Shown here piece after piece: positions 1-7,825 of a stretch of 9,677 nucleotides of DNA. How positions within the stretch are numbered: the stretch's first letter is position 1; each line of letters begins with the position of its first letter. A model generated the notes under the pieces. That model made no database searches and was not told where the DNA came from. It saw nothing but the letters and a program-made list of their open reading frames with translations. The translations under genes and the position numbers were made by a program. The stretch is from Actinomycetales bacterium (GTDB taxonomy: Bacteria; Actinomycetota; Actinomycetes; Actinomycetales; Dermabacteraceae), in the NCBI GenBank assembly GCA_012799425.1, contig JAAZLF010000475.1:1-9677 (forward strand). The letters are read 5' to 3'.

Positions 1-1
1 C

Positions 2-2502
<2,501 letters not shown>

Positions 2503-2506
<4 letters not shown>

Positions 2507-3366
2507 GCACCGGTCCCGAACCCTTCGGCGACCGCCTCCAGCAGGCGGTCGCCGAGCGGGGGAGGATCATCGCCGGCATCGATCCTCATGCCTCGCTGCT
2601 GGCGGACTGGTCGCTGCCCGACACCCCGGAGGGGCTGCGACAGTTCTCGCAGCGCGCCCTGGAGGCGTTCTCTGGCCGCGTCGCCGCGATCAAGCCGCAG
2701 TCGGCGTTCTTCGAGCGCCACGGCTCCGCCGGCGTCGCAGTTCTCGAGGAGCTCCTGGCCGGGGCCCGCGCTCGCGGCGTGCTCACCATCCTGGACGTCA
2801 AGCGAGGCGACATCGGCTCCACGATGGCCGCCTACGCGCAGGCGCACCTGCTGCCCGGGACACCGCCCGAGGCGGACGCCATCACCGTCAGCCCGTTCCT
2901 GGGCACCGGGTCGACGGATCCAGCGGCGCATCTCGCGGCCGAGCACGGCAAGGGGCTGTTCCTGCTGGCGCTCACCTCGAACCCCGACGGACCGCAGGTC
3001 CAGCACGCGCTGACGGCCCGGGACACGCCGGTGGCGTGTGAGATCGCGCGACACGCCGAGAAGATCGGCGCGCCGGGATCGGGACGCTGGTCGAGCGTCG
3101 GTCTCGTGGTCGGAGCGACTGTGGGCGACGCGTACCGGCGGCTCGGTCTGGACCGGGCCGCGCCCTCTGCACCGCTGCTCGCGCCAGGCTTCGGCGCACA
3201 GGGCGCCGGACCAGCGCAGATGCCTGAGGTGTTCGGCGAAAACGCTGGTCAGGTGCTGGTTTCTCTCTCCCGTGGGGTGCTGGGTGCCGGTCCCGATGTA
3301 GGCGATCTCGCGCGTCGCGCAGAGGACCTGCGCACTGAGTACGCAGGCGCACCGGCCCCCTCCTGA
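2503..3366 (+). CDS. pyrF: Orotidine 5'-phosphate decarboxylase, type 2
   Basis: This enzyme decarboxylates OMP to UMP, the last step of de novo UMP synthesis, in the cytoplasm. The 287-residue product has the type-2 (long, actinobacterial/myxobacterial) PyrF pattern: GIDPH at 25-29 for substrate binding, IKPQSAFFE beginning at 63 with Lys64, and the catalytic DVKRGDIG at 98-105, with Lys100 between the two Asp of the D-x-K-x-x-D motif. [28 protein letters not shown] and the phosphate-binding SLSRGVL follow in order. The ATG at 2503 is chosen because it forms an ATGA overlap with the carB stop and gives a family-length protein (the M. tuberculosis enzyme is about 274 residues). It is expected to be cotranscribed with and translationally coupled to carB. 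The last residues (about 275-287) are a non-conserved Ala/Pro-rich tail. Confidence 0.97.
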
Positions 3367-3446
3367 TCCGTGTCGCGGTCCGGTCGACGAGCAGGCGCTC
3401 GAAGGCTGCCGTCGGCCGCCGATCTGCACCGGACCTGGGACGAAGC

Positions 3447-3486
3447 GTGTCAAAAGTGCGCTCCGCCACGAATATGGGGTTACGCT
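3447..3486 (+). promoter_or_regulatory. Putative mihF promoter
   Basis: The local drop in GC lies 60-100 nt upstream of mihF. One reading is a -35-like GTGTCA (3447-3452, four of six matches to TTGACA), a 17-nt spacer and a -10-like GAATAT (3470-3475). An alternative -10 is TACGCT at 3481-3486, fitting the loose actinobacterial TAnnnT pattern but without a convincing -35. The exact elements are uncertain; that a promoter exists is inferred from the gap and from mIHF needing high, independent expression. Confidence 0.35.
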
Positions 3487-3535
3487 CTTCCCACACCGAG
3501 GTCCTCCCGGATCTCCACACCACCAGCAAGAGAAC

Positions 3536-3541
3536 AAGAGG
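3536..3541 (+). promoter_or_regulatory. Ribosome binding site deciding the mihF start
   Basis: AAGAGG ends 8 nt before the GTG at 3550. This is the only good Shine-Dalgarno match in the open frame that reaches back to 3370, and it places the start exactly at the conserved family N-terminus. Confidence 0.75.
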
Positions 3542-3549
3542 TAAGAACA

Positions 3550-3876
3550 GTGGCTCTCCCTCCCCTCACCCCTGAGCAGCGGGCCGACGCCCTGAAGAAG
3601 GCCGCCGAGGCTCGTCGCGAGCGCGCGGCCATCAAGGCGCGGCTCAAGGACAGCGCCGGCCACCGCGGCGAAGAGATCCAGAAGGTCCTCAAGGAGGCCG
3701 AGACCAACGAGGTCGTCGGGCGCCTGCGCGTCTCCGCCCTGCTCGAGGCCCTCCCGGGCGTCGGCAAGGTCAAGGCCCAGCAGATCATGGAGGAGATCGG
3801 CATCTCCCCCTCGCGCAAGATCCGCGGCCTGGGCTCCCACCAGGCGGAGAAGCTCGTCGCACACTTCTCCGAGTGA
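3550..3876 (+). CDS. mihF: Integration host factor, actinobacterial type (mIHF)
   Basis: This is a small basic nucleoid-associated DNA-binding protein, unrelated in sequence to the HU/IHF alpha-beta family, that compacts and bends DNA and is essential in mycobacteria. The 108-residue product opens with the diagnostic [10 protein letters not shown] (2-11), followed by a charged Ala/Lys/Arg/Glu-rich helix (about 12-50). The DNA-binding core is [20 protein letters not shown] (61-80), a helix-two-turn-helix type segment, then SRKIRGLG (88-95), which aligns with the arginine-rich DNA-contact segment of M. tuberculosis mIHF. GTG at 3550 is chosen from the AAGAGG site and the conserved N-terminus; many homologues are annotated with longer N-termini. 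Its stop overlaps the gmk start by four nucleotides. The position between pyrF and gmk is the usual actinobacterial one. Much higher expression than gmk is expected, so a device separating the two is plausible (see the hairpin at 3892-3930). Confidence 0.95.
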   Translation: MALPPLTPEQRADALKKAAEARRERAAIKARLKDSAGHRGEEIQKVLKEAETNEVVGRLRVSALLEALPGVGKVKAQQIMEEIGISPSRKIRGLGSHQAEKLVAHFSE

Positions 3877-4478
3877 CTGATCGCCTCACCCTCACCGGGG
3901 CCGGCGCCGATGCGGCGTCGGCCCCGGTGACCGTGCTCGCCGGGCCGACCGCCGTCGGCAAGGGCACCGTCTCCGCCGCGATCCGCGCCCGCTACCCCGA
4001 GATCTGGCTCTCCGTCTCCGCCACCACGCGCGCCCCGCGCCCCGGTGAGATCGACGGGGTCCACTACAGCTTCGTCAGCGAACAGGAGTTCTCCTCGCTG
4101 ATCGAGAACGGGCAGATGCTCGAATGGGCCGTCGTCCACGGCCGTAACAAGTACGGCACGCCGCGCGGCCCCGTCGAGGCGAAGGTCGCCGAAGGGCGAC
4201 CGGTGCTGCTCGAGATCGACCTCGCCGGTGCGCGCCAGGTCCGTGATTCGATGCCCGAGGCGCGCTTCGTGTTCCTCGCCCCGCCGGACTGGGACACCCT
4301 GGTGCACCGGCTCGTGGGGCGCGGCACCGAGGACGCCGAGGAGCGCGAGCGCCGCCTGGAGACCGCGAAGATCGAGCTCGCGGCGGAGAGCGAGTTCGAC
4401 GTCACCATCATCAACGACACGGTGGACCGCGCCGCCGACGAGCTCGCCCGCCTCCTCGGCGTGCGCGACCTCACCTGA
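3873..4478 (+). CDS. gmk: Guanylate kinase
   Basis: This enzyme phosphorylates GMP (and dGMP) to GDP with ATP, in cytoplasmic purine salvage and synthesis and in recycling of signalling nucleotides. The 201-residue product has the P-loop GPTAVGKGT at 24-32, then [14 protein letters not shown], the GMP-binding signature with its arginines, followed by HYSF. Further on are [13 protein letters not shown] (nucleotide-binding region), [12 protein letters not shown] (Walker-B-like) and [10 protein letters not shown] with a lid region [13 protein letters not shown]. The GTG at 3873 forms a GTGA overlap with the mihF stop. About 18 residues before the first strand (VTVLAG) are a low-conservation extension, comparable to that in M. 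tuberculosis Gmk. GTG codons at 3927 and 3933 are in-frame alternative starts, but they would leave almost nothing before the P-loop strand. The extension codons form the strong hairpin listed next. Confidence 0.96.
   Translation: MTDRLTLTGAGADAASAPVTVLAGPTAVGKGTVSAAIRARYPEIWLSVSATTRAPRPGEIDGVHYSFVSEQEFSSLIENGQMLEWAVVHGRNKYGTPRGPVEAKVAEGRPVLLEIDLAGARQVRDSMPEARFVFLAPPDWDTLVHRLVGRGTEDAEERERRLETAKIELAAESEFDVTIINDTVDRAADELARLLGVRDLT
3892..3930 (+). repeat. 17-bp inverted repeat / RNA hairpin inside the 5' end of gmk
   Basis: The left arm TCACCGGGGCCGGCGCC (3892-3908) and right arm GGCGTCGGCCCCGGTGA (3914-3930) pair at all 17 positions in RNA (16 Watson-Crick, one G-U at 3904/3918) around a 5-nt GATGC loop. 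It lies 15 nt after the mihF stop and within codons 7-20 of gmk, which encode a non-conserved extension. No T-tract follows. It could be a transcript-end or processing structure for mihF, or a brake on gmk translation; the structure itself is directly visible, the role is inference. Confidence 0.8.
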
Positions 4479-4500
4479 CCCCGCACGCTCCTTCTCTCGC
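4459..4500 (+). terminator. Weak terminator-like hairpin over the gmk stop
   Basis: Arms GCGTGCG (4459-4465) and CGCACGC (4482-4488) form a 7-bp GC stem with a 16-nt loop that contains the gmk stop codon. A pyrimidine-rich tract, TCCTTCTCTC (4489-4498), follows. The long loop and lack of a pure T-run make this marginal; if functional it would partly insulate rpoZ, which has its own promoter candidate just downstream. Confidence 0.3.
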
Positions 4501-4519
4501 CCCTCACAGCGGGAGGGCG

Positions 4520-4525
4520 TATCCT
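4520..4525 (+). promoter_or_regulatory. Putative -10 element for rpoZ
   Basis: TATCCT fits the TAnnnT -10 pattern, in the 83-nt gmk-rpoZ gap, 36 nt before the rpoZ start codon. No good -35 is seen at 16-18 nt upstream. The predicted transcription start near 4532 would give a 5' leader of about 30 nt. Confidence 0.45.
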
Positions 4526-4561
4526 GGAGCGTCGCACGCCGAAACTCATGAAGGGACATCC

Positions 4562-4924
4562 GTGGCCGGAACAGTCGCTCAGCCCGAAGGCATCACGAAC
4601 CCCCCGATCGACCGTCTCCTGGAGACCGTCGATTCCAAGTACGCCCTGGTGCTCTACTCCTCCCAGCGCGCCCGCCAGATCAACGCGTACTACTCGCAGC
4701 TCTCCGAAGGGCTGCTCGAGTTCGTCGGCCCGCTGGTGGATGTCGACAACCAGGAGAAGGCGCTCTCGATCGCGCTCCGCGAGATCGATGAGGGTCTGCT
4801 GACGGTCCGCGAGATCGACGAGGAGGAGTACGCCGCGCAGAACGAGCCGGACCCGAACGCTCCGGCCCCGCTGATCCTCGGCGACGACGCTCCGGAGATC
4901 CCGCCGACCGACTTCCCGCTCTGA
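4562..4924 (+). CDS. rpoZ: DNA-directed RNA polymerase subunit omega
   Basis: Omega chaperones the beta-prime subunit and stabilises RNA polymerase. The 120-residue product carries [13 protein letters not shown] near the N-terminus, [20 protein letters not shown] (25-44) and [11 protein letters not shown] (68-78), matching the actinobacterial RpoZ family. The GTG at 4562 is preceded by AAGGGA at 4551-4556, five nucleotides away; an ATG at 4548 is in another frame. The C-terminus (about 80-120) is an acidic, Pro/Asp-rich tail, somewhat longer than the 110-residue M. tuberculosis protein. It contains a repeated VREIDEE that copies LREIDEG ten residues earlier (see the tandem repeat). It sits between gmk and coaBC as in many bacteria, and a promoter candidate lies just upstream. 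Confidence 0.96.
   Translation: MAGTVAQPEGITNPPIDRLLETVDSKYALVLYSSQRARQINAYYSQLSEGLLEFVGPLVDVDNQEKALSIALREIDEGLLTVREIDEEEYAAQNEPDPNAPAPLILGDDAPEIPPTDFPL
4776..4823 (+). repeat. Short tandem duplication in rpoZ
   Basis: The 18-mer at 4776-4793 (TCCGCGAGATCGATGAGG) recurs at 4806-4823 with one C/T change, exactly 30 nt (10 codons) apart. It encodes REIDEG and REIDEE. The first copy is in the conserved omega core, the second in the variable tail. Confidence 0.7.
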
Positions 4925-4946
4925 TCCCGGCAGCTGCCGGATGATC
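4923..4946 (+). repeat. Palindrome / hairpin filling the rpoZ-coaBC gap
   Basis: CCGGCAGCTGCCGG (4927-4940) is a perfect 14-bp palindrome. It is flanked by GATC at 4923-4926 and 4943-4946, which can pair as well, leaving a 2-nt AT bulge. It starts inside the rpoZ stop codon and ends 2 nt before the coaBC ATG, so it covers the whole coaBC translation-initiation region. Confidence 0.65.
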
Positions 4947-4948
4947 TG

Positions 4949-6214
4949 ATGAAGAGCCTGCCGCGTTCCCTCGAGGGGGCCCGCGTCCTGGTCGGCATCG
5001 GCGGCGGCATCGCCGCATACAAGACCGCGCACCTGGTGCGCGGTCTTGTCGCTGAAGGCGCAGACGTCCGGGTCGTGCCCACCACCGCGTCGCTCGAGTT
5101 CGTCGGCGCGGCGACCTGGGAGGCGCTCAGCCACCACCCGGTCCTCACCTCGGTCTTCGAGGATGTCGACGAGGTCGCGCACGTCCGCTTCGGTCAGGAG
5201 GCGGACCTGGTGGTGATCGCCCCCGCCACCGCGGACCTGCTGGCGCGGATGCGCATCGGCCGTGCCGATGACATGCTCACCGCCTCCCTGCTGGTCACCC
5301 GCGCTCCGGTGGTCGTCGCCCCGGCGATGCACACCGAGATGTGGGAGCACGACTCCGTGCGCGAGAACGTGGCGATGCTGCGCGAGCGCGGGGTCACGGT
5401 GCTCGAGCCTGCCGTCGGCCGGCTGACCGGCCCCGACTCCGGGGCCGGGCGCCTGCCGGAGCCGGAGGCGCTGCTGGATGCCGCCCGTGCCGCGATCACG
5501 GCGCCGCGCGACGGGCGCGGCGGGATCCGGCGCGATCTCGTCGGCCGCGAACTGCTGATCACCGCCGGCGGCACCCGCGAGGATCTCGACCCGGTCCGCT
5601 TCCTGGCCAACCACTCCTCCGGGAAGCAGGGCTGGGCACTGGCCCATGCGGCGCTCGTCCGCGGCGCCCGGGTGCACCTGGTCGCAGCCAACGTGGCACT
5701 GGAGACCCCGCCGGGCGCACGGCGCACCGACGTGGGCAGCGCCGCGGAGCTCGCGGCAGTGGTCGCGGAGCAGCGCGGTCAGGCGGATGCACTCGTGATG
5801 GCCGCGGCCGTCGCGGACTTCACGGCGGCGGAGCGCTCCGAGGCGAAGATCAAGAAGGACGACGCGGACGGCGAGTCCGTGCCGGCTATCGCCCTGCGCC
5901 GCACCGAGGACATCCTGCGTCACAGTGTGCTCGACCGTGCAGGCGCTGCCCGGCCCGCGATCGTGGGCTTCGCCGCGGAGACCGGGGCAGGCGCCTCCTC
6001 CGCACTGGAGCTGGCGCGTGCCAAGGCCCGCCGCAAGGCGGCCGACCTGCTCGTCTTCAACGACATCAGCGCAGGAGTGTTCGGTGCCGCCGACAACTCC
6101 GTGCGCGTCCTCGACCGCGACGGCGAGGAAGTCGCCCGCGCGGAGGGCAGCAAGACCGCTGTCGCTCACGCGGTGCTCGATGAGCTCGCCGCTCTCCACC
6201 CGGAAGTATCCTGA
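4949..6214 (+). CDS. coaBC: Bifunctional phosphopantothenoylcysteine synthetase/decarboxylase
   Basis: This enzyme carries out two steps of coenzyme A synthesis: CoaB couples 4'-phosphopantothenate to cysteine with CTP, then CoaC, an FMN enzyme, decarboxylates the product to phosphopantetheine. The 421-residue protein has the CoaC domain at about 8-190: GGGIAAYK (18-25, flavin fold), the catalytic His78 in [16 protein letters not shown], and PAMHTEMW at 125-132. The CoaB domain is at about 200-415: [15 protein letters not shown] (204-218), [15 protein letters not shown], the KIKK nucleotide/substrate loop (300-303), and GFAAET. PAMH replaces the E. coli PAMN, and [10 protein letters not shown] (159-168) replaces the Cys-containing E. 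coli flap. The ATG at 4949 lies 24 nt after rpoZ with only a weak GGA-type ribosome site, inside a hairpin, so coupling to rpoZ is likely. Confidence 0.97.
   Translation: MKSLPRSLEGARVLVGIGGGIAAYKTAHLVRGLVAEGADVRVVPTTASLEFVGAATWEALSHHPVLTSVFEDVDEVAHVRFGQEADLVVIAPATADLLARMRIGRADDMLTASLLVTRAPVVVAPAMHTEMWEHDSVRENVAMLRERGVTVLEPAVGRLTGPDSGAGRLPEPEALLDAARAAITAPRDGRGGIRRDLVGRELLITAGGTREDLDPVRFLANHSSGKQGWALAHAALVRGARVHLVAANVALETPPGARRTDVGSAAELAAVVAEQRGQADALVMAAAVADFTAAERSEAKIKKDDADGESVPAIALRRTEDILRHSVLDRAGAARPAIVGFAAETGAGASSALELARAKARRKAADLLVFNDISAGVFGAADNSVRVLDRDGEEVARAEGSKTAVAHAVLDELAALHPEVS
5019..5049 (+). repeat. Perfect 31-nt palindrome inside the 5' end of coaBC
   Basis: Arms ACAAGACCGCGCACC (5019-5033) and GGTGCGCGGTCTTGT (5035-5049) are exact reverse complements around a single T at 5034. 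It spans codons 24-34 ([11 protein letters not shown]), starting 70 nt into the gene. In RNA it would give a 14-bp stem with a CUG loop; in DNA it is a dyad suited to a dimeric regulator. The right arm uses the codons GGT and CTT, unusual among the G/C-ending codons around it. Confidence 0.85.
6207..6212 (+). promoter_or_regulatory. Putative -10 for a leaderless metK transcript
   Basis: TATCCT, the same hexamer as before rpoZ, ends 6 nt before the metK ATG at 6219, so the predicted transcription start coincides with the A of the start codon. No close Shine-Dalgarno sequence precedes metK (GGAAG at 6202-6206 is 12 nt away), which fits leaderless translation, common in actinobacteria. No clear -35 is visible. 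Confidence 0.45.
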
Positions 6215-6218
6215 CCCC

Positions 6219-7427
6219 ATGACCTCCAGCGAGCTGCGCACCTTCACGTCCGAATCGGTCACCGAAGGGCATCCCGACAAGATCTGCGACCAGATCTCCG
6301 ACGCGATCCTCGACGATCTCCTGTCCCAGGACCGTGACGCCCGCGTCGCGGTGGAGACGCTCGTGACCACCGGGCTCGTCCATGTCGCGGGCGAGGTCCG
6401 CACCACGGGCTACAGCGACGTCGCGACGATCGTCCGCGACGTGATCCGGGAGATCGGCTATGACTCCTCCGAGAAGGGCTTCGACGCCGACTCCTGCGGC
6501 GTCCAAGTCTCGATCGGAGCGCAGTCCCCGGACATCGCACAGGGTGTGGACAACTCCCTGGAGTCCCGCGGCGACCTCACGGCGGAGGCCTTCGCACGGC
6601 TGGGCGCCGGCGATCAGGGGCTCATGTTCGGCTATGCGTGCAAGGACACCCCCGAGCTGATGCCGCTGCCGATCCATGCCGCCCACCGCCTGACCCGGAA
6701 CCTCTCCTCGGCCCGGCGCGACGGCGTGCTGCCCTACCTGCGCCCGGACGGCAAGACCCAGGTCTCGATCGGCTACGACGAGGACGGCATCGCTCGCAGC
6801 GTCGACGCGATCGTCGTCTCCACCCAGCACAGCGAGGATGTCGACCTCCTCGACCAGCTGGCCCCTGCGATCTCCAAGGTGGTGATCGCGCCCGTGCTCG
6901 AGGACCTCGCTGACGCGGGACAGGACACCTCGGCCGTCACGACCCACATCAATCCCTCCGGACGCTTCGTGCTCGGCGGCCCCAAGGGCGATGCCGGCCT
7001 GACCGGCCGCAAGATCATCGTGGACACCTACGGCGGCATGGCCCGCCACGGCGGCGGTGCGTTCTCCGGCAAAGACCCCTCGAAGGTGGACCGCTCCGGC
7101 GCGTACGCGATGCGCTGGATCGCGAAGAACATCGTCGCCGCCGGTCTCGCGGACCGCTGTGAGGTGCAGGTCGCCTACGCGATCGGCGTCGCGGAGCCCG
7201 TCGGCCTGTACATCGAGACCTTCGGCACCGGCCACGTGCCCTCGCACCAGATCGCCGCGGCCGTGCGCAGGGTCTTCGACCTTCGCCCCGCAGCGCTGAT
7301 CGACGCCCTGGACCTGCTGCGTCCGATCTACGCGCTGACCTCCGTGCACGGCCACTTCGGCCGCGAGCTGCCGGAGTTCACGTGGGAGAGCACCGACCGC
7401 GCCGAGGAGCTGGGGCGCGCCCTGTGA
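6219..7427 (+). CDS. metK: S-adenosylmethionine synthetase
   Basis: MetK makes S-adenosylmethionine from methionine and ATP, releasing phosphate and pyrophosphate; it acts as a cytoplasmic tetramer (dimer of dimers). The 402-residue product is the usual length. Visible motifs are [12 protein letters not shown] (10-21) with the ATP-contacting His18, [10 protein letters not shown], the signature GAGDQG at 129-134, [13 protein letters not shown], and the second signature [16 protein letters not shown] from 278, whose lysine contacts phosphate. The frame is open far upstream in coaBC, but ATG at 6219 is the only start giving the family N-terminus; it lies 4 nt after the coaBC stop. Either coupling to coaBC or a leaderless transcript from TATCCT at 6207 could express it. 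No SAM riboswitch could fit in the 4-nt gap. The stop overlaps hisI as GTGA. Confidence 0.98.
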   Translation: MTSSELRTFTSESVTEGHPDKICDQISDAILDDLLSQDRDARVAVETLVTTGLVHVAGEVRTTGYSDVATIVRDVIREIGYDSSEKGFDADSCGVQVSIGAQSPDIAQGVDNSLESRGDLTAEAFARLGAGDQGLMFGYACKDTPELMPLPIHAAHRLTRNLSSARRDGVLPYLRPDGKTQVSIGYDEDGIARSVDAIVVSTQHSEDVDLLDQLAPAISKVVIAPVLEDLADAGQDTSAVTTHINPSGRFVLGGPKGDAGLTGRKIIVDTYGGMARHGGGAFSGKDPSKVDRSGAYAMRWIAKNIVAAGLADRCEVQVAYAIGVAEPVGLYIETFGTGHVPSHQIAAAVRRVFDLRPAALIDALDLLRPIYALTSVHGHFGRELPEFTWESTDRAEELGRAL

Positions 7428-7825
7428 GCACCCCCGACCGCCCCGAGAGCCTCCGCTCCGCCCTCGATCCGCAGCTGGCCGCCCGTCTGAAGCGGGATGC
7501 CGACGGCCTGATCACCGCTGTCGTCCAGGACGCCGGCGACCATCGCGTGCTGATGGTCGGCTGGATGGACGACGAGGCGCTGCACCGCACCCTCACCACG
7601 GGACGGGCGACCTACTGGTCCCGCTCCCGAGGCGAGCACTGGCGCAAGGGGGACACCAGCGGCCATGTCCAATGGGTCCGCTCGGTGGCGCTCGACTGCG
7701 ACGCCGACACGTTGCTGGTGCGGGTCGATCAGGTCGGCGCGGCCTGCCACCGAGGCACCGACACCTGCTTCGACGAGCGCGACCTCGGCGCCTTCGTCCT
7801 CGACCCCACGGAGCGCACAGCATGA
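7424..7825 (+). CDS. hisI: Phosphoribosyl-AMP cyclohydrolase
   Basis: This is the third step of histidine biosynthesis: a zinc enzyme that opens the adenine ring of phosphoribosyl-AMP. It is the stand-alone cyclohydrolase, without the HisE pyrophosphohydrolase domain. The 133-residue product has [10 protein letters not shown] (44-53), [19 protein letters not shown] (63-81), the metal cluster DCDAD (91-95; Cys92 for zinc, Asp91/93/95 for magnesium) and [10 protein letters not shown] (107-116) with zinc ligands Cys108 and Cys115. The GTG at 7424 overlaps the metK stop as GTGA; an in-frame GTG at 7382 would extend it 14 residues into metK and is less likely. The stop overlaps trpE as ATGA. hisI next to trpE is the common actinobacterial order; metK immediately upstream is unusual to my knowledge. 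Confidence 0.97.
   Translation: MSTPDRPESLRSALDPQLAARLKRDADGLITAVVQDAGDHRVLMVGWMDDEALHRTLTTGRATYWSRSRGEHWRKGDTSGHVQWVRSVALDCDADTLLVRVDQVGAACHRGTDTCFDERDLGAFVLDPTERTA

Larger units (their letters stand above)
3367..3549 (+). other. pyrF-mihF intergenic region
   Basis: This 183-nt gap is the longest gene-free stretch. The mihF frame stays open back to 3370, but the conserved N-terminus begins only at the GTG at 3550, so I treat it as untranslated. Its first half has 8-bp arms GGTCCGGT (3377-3384) and ACCGGACC (3428-3435), enclosing a small CGAGC/GCTCG stem (3388-3401). That could form a branched RNA structure after pyrF, but no T-run follows, so a classical intrinsic terminator is not supported. 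The middle (about 3447-3486) is the least GC-rich part of the gap and holds the promoter candidate listed separately. Confidence 0.6.

Noticed and set aside
3448..3453. Perfect TTGACA on the minus strand
   Set aside because: No -10 at 16-18 nt in that direction and no minus-strand gene to serve.
3370..3549. 60-codon N-terminal extension of mihF
   Set aside because: No homology to the family, no ribosome binding site, and the AAGAGG site plus the conserved [10 protein letters not shown] place the start at 3550.
4548..4802. ATG-initiated frame overlapping rpoZ
   Set aside because: Out of frame with rpoZ, Ser/Arg-rich shadow translation, and AAGGGA serves the GTG at 4562.
5427..5448. 9-bp hairpin CCGGCCCCG/CGGGGCCGG in coaBC
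   Set aside because: Stems of this length are expected by chance in sequence this GC-rich, and the region encodes a conserved flap.
6280..6297. 7-bp inverted repeat AGATCTG/CAGATCT early in metK
   Set aside because: Encodes the invariant KICDQIS motif, whose residues force much of the symmetry.
4064..6406. 780-codon minus-strand open frame opposite gmk, rpoZ and coaBC
   Set aside because: Antisense to three recognised genes, no family motif, and long stop-free shadows are expected at this GC content.
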